A DNA stretch of 43,682 nucleotides. Source: Planctomycetota bacterium. GTDB lineage: Bacteria; Planctomycetota; Planctomycetia; Gemmatales; Gemmataceae. The stretch's first letter is position 1, and every line of letters begins with the position of its first letter. The stretch is from NCBI GenBank assembly GCA_016873095.1, contig VGYC01000043.1, positions 1 through 43,682 of the forward strand. The letters are read 5' to 3'. Below, piece after piece: positions 18,591 through 26,818 of the stretch. The notes beneath the pieces were generated by a model. That model was given only the letters and a program-made list of their open reading frames with translations, made no database searches and was not told the DNA's origin. A program made the translations under genes and the position numbers.

Positions 18591-21500
18591 CTATTGCGGC
18601 GCGAAGCCTCGTCGCATGGTGTTCTCCGTGATGGTTCGCGGGAGGACGAATTGCAGGAGGTAATCCGGGCCGCCGGCCTTCGAGCCGATGCCGGACAGCT
18701 TGAAGCCGCCGAACGGCTGGCGATGCACGAGGGCGCCGGTGATCTTGCGGTTGATGTAGAGATTGCCGACGCGGAACTCGCGGCGAACTCGGCGAATGTT
18801 GGCGGGGCTGCGCGAATACAGCCCGCCGGTCAACGCGTACTCTGTCCCGTTGGCCACGGCGAGCGCCTCGTCAAGATCGCGAGCTTTGATGACCGCCAGC
18901 ACCGGGCCAAAAATCTCTTCCTGGGCGATGACTGCGCTGGGCGAAACGTCGGCAAAAATGTGCGGACCAACGAAGTATCCTTCGTCGGCGAACGGGCCGA
19001 CATCGCCCGCATGAACCAGGCGCGCTTCCAGCTTGCCCCTGGCGATGTACCCGAGAATGCGATCACGGGCGTCGGCGTCGATGACGGGGCCGACGGCGCA
19101 GCCGGGATCCTCGGCGGGAGCGATCTTCAAGCTCTTGGTGGCTTCCACGAGTCGTTGCAGGAACGCATCGTGCAGCGGTTCCAGAACGATGGCACGCGAG
19201 CAAGCGGAGCATTTCTGTCCCTGGTAACCGAAGGCGCTGGCGACAACGCCGTGGACGGCCTCGTCGAGATCGGCATCGTCATCGACGATGATCGCGTTCT
19301 TGCCGCCCATCTCGGCAAGGACGCGCTTGACGTGGTCCTGTCCCGGCGCCATGTCGGCCGCCTGGCGATTGATGAGCAGGCCGACGCCTCGCGAACCGGT
19401 GAAGGCGATCAAGGCCACGTCGGCATGCTGAACCAGCGTCGGACCGATCTCCTCGCCGACGCCGGGCAGGTAGTTGGCCACGCTGCTAGGCAGTTCAACT
19501 TCTTGAAAGATCTCCATGAGCTTGGCGGCGACGACGGCAGATTGCTCGGCCGGCTTCATCACCACTGTGTTGCCGCTGACGAGCGCCGCCGTCGTCATGC
19601 CGCACAGGATGGCCAGCGGGAAGTTCCACGGGGCAATGACCACGACGACGCCGCGCGGCTCGTAGAAGTACTCGTTCTCTTCGCCGGGCACATCCGCGTG
19701 CTTACCTCTGGACAGGCGCAGCATGTCGCGTGCATAGTACTCGCAGAAATCGATGCTCTCGGCGACATCGGCGTCGGCCTCGCGCCAGGGCTTGCCGCAC
19801 TCGAGGGCCTGCCAGGCCGCCAGTTCAAATCGCCGTCGCCGCATTACCGCGGCGACACGAATTAGGTAGTCGGCCCGTGTTTGGACCGGCGTGTCGCGCC
19901 ATGCCGGAAACGCGCCCCAGGCCGCAGCAACGGCTTCATTTGCCTGACTCACGGACGCGCGACCGCAGCGACCGACGATTTCGCGACAATGCGATGGATT
20001 GACCGAATCGATGTACGCCGCCGTTGCCACCGCCGTCTTGCCGATCACAGGCGGATAGGAACGACCAAGTTGCGCCCGCACCTGCGCCAGCGCCGCGTGC
20101 ATCGTGCCACGCGCTTCTTCCTGGCTGAAGTCGGTGAGCGGTTCGTTGACGAATGCCCTCACCCCCGACCCCTCTCCCAGAAGGAGAGTGGAGAGTTGGG
20201 TCGACCCGTCTCCAGAAGGGAAAGGGGAAGGTATGATCGCGCCGTGACCATGCAGATTTGGATTCATGAGCAATTGCTCCTCGGGCACGTGCTCGGTGAA
20301 GCTGGCCCGCAAGAATGAATCGTTGGCGGTGTTTTCCAGAAGCCGGCGGACCAGGTAGGCCATGCCCGGCAGCAACTCGCCATAGGGAGTGTAGACGCGG
20401 ACGCGCTGGCCCATGGCGGCAAGGGCGTCCTTCACCGGGTCGGCCATGCCGTAGAGCATCTGGATCTCGAGCGTGCCCGGCGGCAGACGCAATTCCTGGG
20501 CGACGGCGAGGGCGTGGGCGAGACTGCGGACATTGTGACTGCCGAATGCCGGCCTCAGCCAGCGATGGCTCTCGAGCAGGAAGCGCGTCAGCTTCTCGTA
20601 ATTGACGTCGGTCTGCCATTTGTGCTCGAAGACGGGGACGGGCCAGTTCTCCTGAGCCGCCCTGACAGTTTCGTAGTCCCAGTAAGCGCCCTTGATGAGC
20701 CGCACCCAGACAGGCGTGCCGCGCTCCTTTGCCCAGGCGGCGAGTGCGTGCAGGTCGCGTTCACCATCGCGGAGGTATGCCTGGATGGCGATGCCGACGT
20801 CAGGCCAGTCGCGAAACTCGTCGTCCTCCAGCACCTCGCGGAAGATGCGCAGCGTGACGTCCTTGAAGGCGAACTGCTCCATGTCGACGTTGATGAAGGC
20901 GCCATGCCGTCGCGCCGAGCGCAGGATCGGCCGAAGACGATCGCGCACTGCCTGGCTAGTTCCGTCCGGATCAATGGGGTCGAACTGGCTGTAGATGGAG
21001 CTGAGCTTGATGGAAACATTGACACGTGGCAACGGTCCGTCAGGGCCATGATCGATCTGGTCGATGGCCGGAAACGCCGCCACCGGGCCGGTTAAACCCT
21101 CGATGAGGTGGATGTACTCCTGCTGGTGCCGAACGGCCTCGGCCTCGGTGATGGTCGCCTCGCCGAGCAGATCGACGGTGAAGGCGAGCTTGCGGCGGCG
21201 CAAGCGCACCACGGCCGCCAGCGCCTCGTCGAGATTGGTCCCGGCGATGAAACGCCGCGCCAGCCGCGTGGCGTTGAAGCGTGCTGCCCAGGCGAGCAGA
21301 TTGACGGCCGGGCCATGGCGCGGCAGCCAGCGCAGTCCGCGGCGTGCCCAGCCAGGCAGTGCGTCGCCGGCTTCCGCGAAATATTCGCGAAGATGCCGGC
21401 TGATCGACTCGGGGGAGCGCAGCACGGGAAGCACGTCGATGAAGCGGAAGAGTTGCAGCTTCACCGCCTCGTCCGCCATCGACCATTCCATGAGGCGTTC

Positions 21501-21599
21501 ATCCAGCCAGCCTGGCGTGAGTGGCAAGGCCCCGCGTCCGTCGAGCCGGGCAAACAGCTCGCTTCCGAAAGCGCGGGTTAGGGTTTCCAGGTCCGGCAT
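18591..21599 (-). CDS. putA: Bifunctional proline dehydrogenase / 1-pyrroline-5-carboxylate dehydrogenase
   Basis: This 1002-residue enzyme oxidises L-proline to glutamate in two steps. The FAD-dependent proline dehydrogenase barrel spans about 110-445, with RVNVSIKLSS near 190 and RLIKGAYWDYE near 300. The NAD-dependent aldehyde dehydrogenase half spans about 505-980: APWNFPLAI, the ELGGK-like AEMGGKNA, catalytic Cys797 in GYQGQKCSACSR and EEIFGPVLAV. There is no N-terminal ribbon-helix-helix DNA-binding domain, so it is not an autoregulatory PutA. Between the halves, residues about 455-482 (PSPFPSGDGSTQLSTLLL and flanks) are encoded by a palindromic repeat inserted in frame. ATG 21599 lacks a clear Shine-Dalgarno. 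It is transcribed divergently from the kinase gene. Confidence 0.95.
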   Translation of the reverse strand: MPDLETLTRAFGSELFARLDGRGALPLTPGWLDERLMEWSMADEAVKLQLFRFIDVLPVLRSPESISRHLREYFAEAGDALPGWARRGLRWLPRHGPAVNLLAWAARFNATRLARRFIAGTNLDEALAAVVRLRRRKLAFTVDLLGEATITEAEAVRHQQEYIHLIEGLTGPVAAFPAIDQIDHGPDGPLPRVNVSIKLSSIYSQFDPIDPDGTSQAVRDRLRPILRSARRHGAFINVDMEQFAFKDVTLRIFREVLEDDEFRDWPDVGIAIQAYLRDGERDLHALAAWAKERGTPVWVRLIKGAYWDYETVRAAQENWPVPVFEHKWQTDVNYEKLTRFLLESHRWLRPAFGSHNVRSLAHALAVAQELRLPPGTLEIQMLYGMADPVKDALAAMGQRVRVYTPYGELLPGMAYLVRRLLENTANDSFLRASFTEHVPEEQLLMNPNLHGHGAIIPSPFPSGDGSTQLSTLLLGEGSGVRAFVNEPLTDFSQEEARGTMHAALAQVRAQLGRSYPPVIGKTAVATAAYIDSVNPSHCREIVGRCGRASVSQANEAVAAAWGAFPAWRDTPVQTRADYLIRVAAVMRRRRFELAAWQALECGKPWREADADVAESIDFCEYYARDMLRLSRGKHADVPGEENEYFYEPRGVVVVIAPWNFPLAILCGMTTAALVSGNTVVMKPAEQSAVVAAKLMEIFQEVELPSSVANYLPGVGEEIGPTLVQHADVALIAFTGSRGVGLLINRQAADMAPGQDHVKRVLAEMGGKNAIIVDDDADLDEAVHGVVASAFGYQGQKCSACSRAIVLEPLHDAFLQRLVEATKSLKIAPAEDPGCAVGPVIDADARDRILGYIARGKLEARLVHAGDVGPFADEGYFVGPHIFADVSPSAVIAQEEIFGPVLAVIKARDLDEALAVANGTEYALTGGLYSRSPANIRRVRREFRVGNLYINRKITGALVHRQPFGGFKLSGIGSKAGGPDYLLQFVLPRTITENTMRRGFAPQ
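20155..20235. repeat. Dispersed palindromic repeat inside putA
   Basis: The plus strand reads CCCTCACCCCCGACCCCTCT followed by CCCAGAAGGAGAG, a pattern typical of widespread intergenic palindromic repeats in bacteria. CTCTCC at 20172-20177 and GGAGAG at 20183-20188 form a perfect six-base stem with a five-base loop. A second, decayed copy of the motif (GTCTCCAGAAGGGAAAGG) follows at about 20208-20225. Its length keeps the putA frame open. Confidence 0.7.
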
Positions 21600-21641
21600 G
21601 GATAGGGAGATTCAATAGGTCAAGCGGACATTTCGCGGACC

Positions 21642-21647
21642 ATTGTA
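21642..21647 (-). promoter_or_regulatory. Candidate -10 box for putA
   Basis: On the minus strand TACAAT lies about 43 bases ahead of the putA ATG and matches five of six consensus positions. No good -35 box is seen at the usual distance. Confidence 0.25.
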
Positions 21648-21757
21648 GAGAAAACGAATCTGGGCCAAGATGTCCCGCTCTCGTGCGTCCCTCCGGTCGC
21701 TCACGCTCATGGCTCGCCTTGTCGGACATTATACGAGGCCTCCGCTATCATCTCTAA

Positions 21758-22618
21758 ATGCCAGGTCAACGCATCGGCACATTCACCGTTCTCCGCACAC
21801 TGGGAAAAGGGGCTCACAGCACCATCCTGCACGTCCGCTGCAGCAACGATTCGCGGCAGTATGCTCTCAAGGTCGTGCCCATCGAAAGCAAGGAATCGCT
21901 CAAGTTTCTGACGCAGGCCCAGCATGAATTCCGCGTCGCCCAGATGCTCGACCACAAGAACCTCATCAAGATCTACGCGCTGGAGACGCCGCGCGACTGG
22001 CTGTTTCGCATCCGCAAGGTGCATCTGCTGATCGAGTTTGTCAACGGGCTGACGCTGGACAAGGTGAAACCCTTATCGTTGCCGCGACTGGTGCAGGTGT
22101 TCGAGAAGGTCGCGGCCGGGATGGTGCAAATGCATCGCCGCGGCGTCTATCACGCCGACCTCAAGCCGAACAACATCATGCTCAGCAAGACCGGCGAGGT
22201 GAAGATCCTTGACTACGGCCTGGCGTGGATCAAGGGAGAACCCAAGGATCGGGTGCAGGGGACGCCGGAGTACATGGCCCCCGAGCAGGCAAGGCAGGGC
22301 ACTGTGAACGAGGGCACCGATCTCTATAACCTTGGCGCGACCATGTACCGCCTGGTAACGTTTCGGCTGCCGCCGTCGCCGGTCAGCGCCGGGGAAGGGA
22401 TGCCGATGAACGCCAAGACGTTCAAGAGCGTGTACAAGCCGGTGCAGGAAGTCGCGCCGCAAACGCCGGTCGCGCTGTGCAATCTCATCAACCAGTGCCT
22501 GTCATTCAACGCCAACCAGCGTCCGGAGCGCATGAGCGAAGTGCAGAGAGCGCTCGATCATCTCGTGGAAAAACTCGTCAAGGGGCCGGAGGAGCGGCTC
22601 GAGACGATCGAGTGGTGA
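21758..22618 (+). CDS. Hanks-type Ser/Thr protein kinase, cytoplasmic, non-RD
   Basis: A 286-residue protein that is essentially one kinase domain: glycine loop LGKGAHST (15-22), ATP-anchoring Lys38 in ALKVV, helix C Glu57 in QHEFRV, catalytic loop HADLKPNN with Asp134, Lys136 and Asn139, metal-binding DYG at 152-154, APEQ at 174-177 and Asp188 in TDLYNLG. The Arg normally preceding the catalytic Asp (HRD) is Ala, so this is a non-RD kinase, and DFG is DYG. Catalytic residues are otherwise intact, so it should be active. There is no transmembrane segment or sensor domain, unlike most planctomycete kinases; it may act as a soluble regulator. The start at ATG 21758 gives the shortest usual lead-in to the glycine loop; no clear ribosome site is visible. 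Substrate is unknown. Confidence 0.92.
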   Translation: MPGQRIGTFTVLRTLGKGAHSTILHVRCSNDSRQYALKVVPIESKESLKFLTQAQHEFRVAQMLDHKNLIKIYALETPRDWLFRIRKVHLLIEFVNGLTLDKVKPLSLPRLVQVFEKVAAGMVQMHRRGVYHADLKPNNIMLSKTGEVKILDYGLAWIKGEPKDRVQGTPEYMAPEQARQGTVNEGTDLYNLGATMYRLVTFRLPPSPVSAGEGMPMNAKTFKSVYKPVQEVAPQTPVALCNLINQCLSFNANQRPERMSEVQRALDHLVEKLVKGPEERLETIEW

Positions 22619-22644
22619 AGGGGCGCCCTCAGGGCAGGACCTTC
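22617..22644. terminator. Possible bidirectional hairpin between convergent genes
   Basis: The gap between the kinase stop and the convergent transporter stop holds nested arms GAAGG (22617-22621)/CCTTC (22640-22644) and GCCC (22625-22628)/GGGC (22632-22635). There is a bulge and no T-run, so terminator function is only suggested by position. Confidence 0.3.
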
Positions 22645-22646
22645 GA

Positions 22647-24275
22647 TCACGTTTCCTTGTCCCCCGGCATCTTGCTGATGCCCTCCTCCGCGCGGAAATC
22701 CGGTTGTGCGGTGATGCCCTCGGTCATGGCGCGCTCGAGCGCGACTTCCTCGGCGACGATACGATTGAATCGCTTGGCCACCGGGATGAAGATGATGACC
22801 ACAGCGACCATCATGGCGGAAAACATCAGAAAGTACGTCCCCGGATTCATGGTTGGATAGAGCCGGGCAATGGGAGCATTGATCAGCAGGTTGCCGAGGA
22901 AGACGGTGAGCAGCCACAGCGACGTCACGAAACTCTTCATGGATTTGGGGGCGGCCACGAAAGCCAGTTCGAGACCGGTTACCGAAACCAGGATCTCGGC
23001 GACGGTGATGACCAGGTAGGCAATCATCTGCCACCAGATCGAAACCTTGTTCTCCGGGCGCACGTAGGGATCGTTCAGGGTGTCAGGAAGCGTCGCCGAA
23101 ACGGCCGCGGCCGGCGCAATCGGCGCTGCGGAGCCGATGGATGCCACGGACCCGGCGCGAAGAGCAGGCAGACGTTCCTCGGCAGTTTTTCTCGCCTCGG
23201 GTGAGATCAGGCGATTGACCGCCGGGGCCAGCAGTGTCTCGGAGGGGCCCGCCAGATAGCCGGCCACGGCCGTGATCCCCATGCAAATCGCGGTCAGCAA
23301 GAAGCCGATGAGCATCTTGTCGGTGGCGCGCACCTTGATGCCGCGGCGGTCCAGCGCCACCCAGAGATAGGTGATGGCCGGCAAGAGCAGTACGATCAGC
23401 ACCGGATTGAGCGCCTGCATCTGTTCGGGTTCCACCTGAAAGCCCGGCAGCACCGTCCACTCCATGTACGAGTAGGCGAAGAAGATCCAGGTGCTCGATG
23501 CCTGGTCGAAGATGGCCCAGAAGAACATGACCAGCAGGAACAAGCCCAGGATGCGGCCGAGCACCTTCCACTGCAAGGCGCGTTCCTCCGGCGTCTTGTG
23601 GCGGCGTTCGATCTTCTCGACGGCATAGAAGTGCTTGCCGGACGCAAAAATGGCAAAGGCAACGGCCATCAGGATCGCCGGAAACAGAAAAGCGATGGCA
23701 TAACCATACCGGGTGCGGATCATCGGTATGGCGAACTGCGAGATCGCTGCGCCGATGTTGATCGCCATGTAGAACATCGAGAACGCGGAACTGCGCAGCT
23801 GTTCCTGTCCAGGCCGCTGCTGATCGTAGGTCATGCCCATCAATGTCGAAATGTTCGGCTTGATGACACCGCTACCCATCGCCAGCAGGCACAGGGCGAT
23901 GAACAGATATAGCGGTTCTTCCACGCCGAGAATCACGTGGCCGAGTATGTACGGTATGGAGAACCAGACGATCGTCCGGTATTTCCCGAAGTAATTGTCG
24001 GCGAGAAAGCCCCCGACGAGAGGCAGGAAATAGGAGGCGGCGATGAAGAACGACATGTACGTCGTTGCATTCGATTTGCCGAGTCCCAGCTGGTCCGCCA
24101 TGTAGACGCTCAGGATGGCACGCATGCCGTAATACGAGCAGCGCTCGGCGAATTCGCCCCAGAAGATGAACCAGAAGCCGATGGGATGCTGCTTGAGGAA
24201 GCCGATAAGCCCGTTGCCGGTTGGCGGCGGAGGAGAGGGATCAACCGAGATTGCGCCTTCGTTGCTGATCGCCAT
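22647..24275 (-). CDS. Proton-dependent oligopeptide transporter (POT/PTR2 family)
   Basis: A 542-residue MFS transporter with 12-14 predicted membrane helices. The POT proton-coupling motif ExxERxxYY is present as EFAERCSYYG (Glu41, Glu44, Arg45, Tyr48, Tyr49), with Cys in place of the usual Phe at 46. The PTR2 signature region GSGVIKPNISTLMGMTYDQ and FYMAINIGAAIS follow. A Pro/Ala-rich insertion at about 385-400 (SIGSAAPIAPAAAVSATLP) lies between helices on the loop side. The family imports di- and tripeptides with protons; the exact substrate cannot be read. Its start overlaps the end of a small membrane protein gene by 35 bases in another frame, so the two are probably translationally coupled. 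Confidence 0.92.
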   Translation of the reverse strand: MAISNEGAISVDPSPPPPTGNGLIGFLKQHPIGFWFIFWGEFAERCSYYGMRAILSVYMADQLGLGKSNATTYMSFFIAASYFLPLVGGFLADNYFGKYRTIVWFSIPYILGHVILGVEEPLYLFIALCLLAMGSGVIKPNISTLMGMTYDQQRPGQEQLRSSAFSMFYMAINIGAAISQFAIPMIRTRYGYAIAFLFPAILMAVAFAIFASGKHFYAVEKIERRHKTPEERALQWKVLGRILGLFLLVMFFWAIFDQASSTWIFFAYSYMEWTVLPGFQVEPEQMQALNPVLIVLLLPAITYLWVALDRRGIKVRATDKMLIGFLLTAICMGITAVAGYLAGPSETLLAPAVNRLISPEARKTAEERLPALRAGSVASIGSAAPIAPAAAVSATLPDTLNDPYVRPENKVSIWWQMIAYLVITVAEILVSVTGLELAFVAAPKSMKSFVTSLWLLTVFLGNLLINAPIARLYPTMNPGTYFLMFSAMMVAVVIIFIPVAKRFNRIVAEEVALERAMTEGITAQPDFRAEEGISKMPGDKET

Positions 24276-24498
24276 GCATGAACCTCGTGATTTGGGCCTG
24301 CGTGTGCGGCCCCCTCAAGGTGGGATGCGGCGTCGCCCCCACGGGCTTTGCCAGGTTGACGAACAATTCCCGGGCTCCCCAGAGCGCGGCCAGGGCATAG
24401 CAGAGAATCGCCGCGACGATTGCCAGCGCCGCCATGATCAGGATCACGGGCAACGCCAGGACCGCCAACGGCAAACCGAGCCATTTCGCCTCATCCAT
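24241..24498 (-). CDS. Small membrane protein overlapping the POT transporter gene
   Basis: An 85-residue protein starting at ATG 24498, with GGAG eight bases upstream (CCGGAGATGCCTC). Residues 6-42 are strongly hydrophobic (LGLPLAVLALPVILIMAALA onward), one long or two short membrane helices; the tail is polar and basic (HGDQQRRRNLG). I recognise no family. Its 3' end overlaps the first 35 bases of the transporter gene in a different frame. The overlap, ribosome site and hydrophobic profile support it being real, perhaps an accessory or stability subunit of the transporter, which is only an inference from position. Confidence 0.6.
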   Translation of the reverse strand: MDEAKWLGLPLAVLALPVILIMAALAIVAAILCYALAALWGARELFVNLAKPVGATPHPTLRGPHTQAQITRFMHGDQQRRRNLG

Positions 24499-24587
24499 GA
24501 GGCATCTCCGGTTACTGGTGATTCGCGGTCACAACACGCGATGCAATCGCGAGGCATGCGGCGAGCGCGAAACGTAAACAATTCCAC

Positions 24588-25817
24588 TCAGAATCGCAAG
24601 GCCAGCCGGCCGAGCCGCCCTTCCGTCTCGGCCATCAGCGCGTCCTCCTCGGCCTCGTCTTTGGCGAGGTACGTCACCGAGAAGCGCAAGAAGGGCCCGG
24701 CGTTGTCCCACGGCACGCAGATCACCGATTGTTCGCCGATCAGGAATTGCGATGCTTCCTCGGCGTTGGCAAACGTCTTGTCCCCACAGGCCTTCGGCGC
24801 CCGCACATAGAGAAAGTAGGTCCCGCCCGGCATGCTGGCTCGGAAGCCGACCTTGTTCAGCACGGCAACCAGCTTTTGCAGGCGGCGGCGATACTTGTCG
24901 CGGATACGGTCGCCTATCTCTGGATGCTCCAGGGCGGCGCGCGACGCTTGCTGGATCGCCATGAACTGGCCCGAATCACAGTTGTCCTTGACGTCGGCGA
25001 AGGCTTGCACGATCTTCGGATGCCCGGCCACGAAGGCCATGCGCCAGCCGATCATGTTGAAGCCCTTGGACATCGAGTGAATCTCGACGCCGACTTCCTT
25101 GGCTCCATCCACTTGCAGGAAGCTCAAGGGCGGCGTCTCGTAGCTCAGCAAGATGTGGGCGGCGTCCTGCACGACGATGATCCGGTTGGTCAAGGCAAAG
25201 TCGATGATCTTTCGATAAAAGTCGCGCGTCGCCACCGCGCCGGTGGGACTGTTCGGATAGTTGATGACCAGCAGCTTGGCACGCTTGCGTATGTCCTGCG
25301 GGATCGACGCCAGGTCAGGGTAGAAGCCGTTCTCCTCCAAGAGCGGCAGGTTGTGAACCTCGCCGCCATAGTACTTGGTGTGTGTGCCGGCGACGGGATA
25401 GCCGGGGACGGTCATGAGCGTCACGTCGCCGGGATTGATGAAGACGGCCGGCATCATGGCCAGTGCCGGCTTGGAGCCGATGGCATGATTGACCTCCGTC
25501 TCCGGGTCGAGAGTGACACCGAAGACCTTTTTCATGAAACCGGCGGCGGCGTCCTTGAAGGCCGCGATGCCGTTGTCCGCGTAGCCGCGATTCTCGAGCT
25601 TGTCGATCTCGCGTTTGGCAACCTCGCGAACCAGCAGGTCGGCCATGTCGTCGTTCTCGCCGATGCCAAAGTCGAGCAGCTGTCGGTGCGGATGAGCTGC
25701 CAGCACGGCACGCTTGGCGCGTTTGATCTTCTCGAACTTGTAGATCTCCGTGCCCTTGCCGTAATTGATGCCGCCAAGGCGTTCGGCAAAGAGCGGCTGG
25801 AACCAGGGGTCGGTCAT
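24588..25817 (-). CDS. dapL: LL-diaminopimelate aminotransferase
   Basis: A 409-residue class I/II PLP-dependent aminotransferase, the length typical of DapL (about 410). The PLP Lys is Lys251 in IHSMSKGFNMIGWR; Asp218 in VVQDAAH contacts the pyridine nitrogen, Asn189 lies in INYPNSPTG, and Arg378 in FLRFSVTY binds the substrate carboxylate. Other family-like runs are RGYADNGIAAFKDAA, FINPGDVTLMTVPGYPVAGT and ADVKDNCDSGQFMAIQ. DapL converts tetrahydrodipicolinate directly to LL-diaminopimelate with glutamate as donor, bypassing succinylated or acetylated intermediates on the way to lysine and meso-DAP. ATG 25817 has GAGGAA upstream. It is divergent from the sigma factor gene (113-base gap) and co-directional with the membrane protein/POT pair. 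Confidence 0.92.
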   Translation of the reverse strand: MTDPWFQPLFAERLGGINYGKGTEIYKFEKIKRAKRAVLAAHPHRQLLDFGIGENDDMADLLVREVAKREIDKLENRGYADNGIAAFKDAAAGFMKKVFGVTLDPETEVNHAIGSKPALAMMPAVFINPGDVTLMTVPGYPVAGTHTKYYGGEVHNLPLLEENGFYPDLASIPQDIRKRAKLLVINYPNSPTGAVATRDFYRKIIDFALTNRIIVVQDAAHILLSYETPPLSFLQVDGAKEVGVEIHSMSKGFNMIGWRMAFVAGHPKIVQAFADVKDNCDSGQFMAIQQASRAALEHPEIGDRIRDKYRRRLQKLVAVLNKVGFRASMPGGTYFLYVRAPKACGDKTFANAEEASQFLIGEQSVICVPWDNAGPFLRFSVTYLAKDEAEEDALMAETEGRLGRLALRF

Positions 25818-25930
25818 GACGTTCCTCGTATTTCAAGCGCGTACAGCCAATATCAAGAGTATAGCGGGGTGGCGAGGTCGGCAGGTTTTTTTCGCGGCTT
25901 GCCTACCACGTCGCGTTGTCGGCGGGTAAA

Positions 25931-26614
25931 ATGGCCGGACCACGGAAGCGAAGCACATTCCACATGAAGGGGCATACCTTGGCATTGACCGCCCGGGACC
26001 GGGAGATCTTGAAGCGCTGCCTGCATCATGAGCCGGGCGCCTGGAACGATTTTGTTGATCGCTTCCTGGGGCTCATTTATCACGTCATTCAGCACACCGC
26101 GCACCTGCGCAGCATGCCGTTGCGTCCCGAAGACACCGAGGACATCGCCGCCGAAGTGCTGCTGGCCATGGTCGCCAACGACTATGCGACCTTGCGCGCA
26201 TTCAAAGGGCAAAGCAGCCTGGCAACCTATCTGACGGTGATTGCCCGGCGAACGTGCGTGCATGAACTATCGCGCCGCGCCGCCGCCCGCGAGGTCTTGC
26301 CCGCCGGCGGCGATGGCAAGGCTATCGAGGAAGAACACTACGAGGACCGCTCGGCGTCCAGCGGCCTGGAATCGCTCGAGGAGGTCTCACGCCTGCTGCA
26401 AAAGTTGCCCGGCCGGGACCGCGACGTGGTGCGCCTCTATTACCTCGAAGGCCGATCCTACGAGGAGATCAGTACCGAACTGAACATGCCGGTGAACAGC
26501 ATCGGTCCCATACTGACGCGCGCCCGCGACAAGCTGCGCAAGGACGAAAACACCTCGCCGCAGCCCCGATTGCGGCCGACACGCCCCGAACCGGAAGACG
26601 ACGACCTGCCATGA
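25931..26614 (+). CDS. Sigma-70 family RNA polymerase sigma factor, ECF-like
   Basis: Region 2 (about residues 30-110) includes the core-binding run DFVDRFLGLIYHVIQHTA and the -10-recognition part FKGQSSLATYLTVIARRTCV. Region 4 (about 150-205) has LPGRDRDVVRLYYLEGRSYE and the helix-turn-helix ISTELNMPVNSIGPILTRAR. Regions 1 and 3 are absent, as in ECF factors. The tail is Pro/Arg/acid-rich and probably disordered. Three starts compete: TTG 25916, ATG 25931 (chosen) and ATG 25964, which gives MKGHTLALTARD; none has a strong ribosome site. No anti-sigma gene is adjacent, which is common in planctomycetes, where kinases or other proteins can control ECF factors. Target genes are unknown. Confidence 0.88.
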   Translation: MAGPRKRSTFHMKGHTLALTARDREILKRCLHHEPGAWNDFVDRFLGLIYHVIQHTAHLRSMPLRPEDTEDIAAEVLLAMVANDYATLRAFKGQSSLATYLTVIARRTCVHELSRRAAAREVLPAGGDGKAIEEEHYEDRSASSGLESLEEVSRLLQKLPGRDRDVVRLYYLEGRSYEEISTELNMPVNSIGPILTRARDKLRKDENTSPQPRLRPTRPEPEDDDLP

Positions 26615-26620
26615 CTATCT

Positions 26621-26650
26621 TTGGTCCCAGGCAGAGCCGGGGAACGAGTT
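26621..26650. repeat. Degenerate palindromic repeat downstream of the sigma factor gene
   Basis: TTGGTCCCAGGC-AGA-GCCGGGGAACGA forms an imperfect inverted repeat (nine of twelve positions paired). It resembles a dispersed palindrome of the type CGTTCCCAGGCAGAGCCTGG seen in many bacteria. It starts seven bases after the sigma gene stop and could act as a transcription-end hairpin. Confidence 0.45.
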
Positions 26651-26818
26651 GTTACGCTCGCGACAGCCTTTCCTACGATGGTCGGTCCTAATAGTAATAT
26701 ATTCCCTGCCTTTTCCCAGTGGCGAACGGGCTGGGGCTGGAGACCGTATTGACCAGAAGGTTGCGCAAGTGCTGCGCGTTCGGGTTTGGACTAGCGTCAC
26801 AACCGGGAATGCTGATCC

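Noticed and set aside
18585-19865. 426-codon plus-strand frame opposite putA
   Set aside because: Antisense to well-conserved aldehyde dehydrogenase sequence; translation shows no family features.
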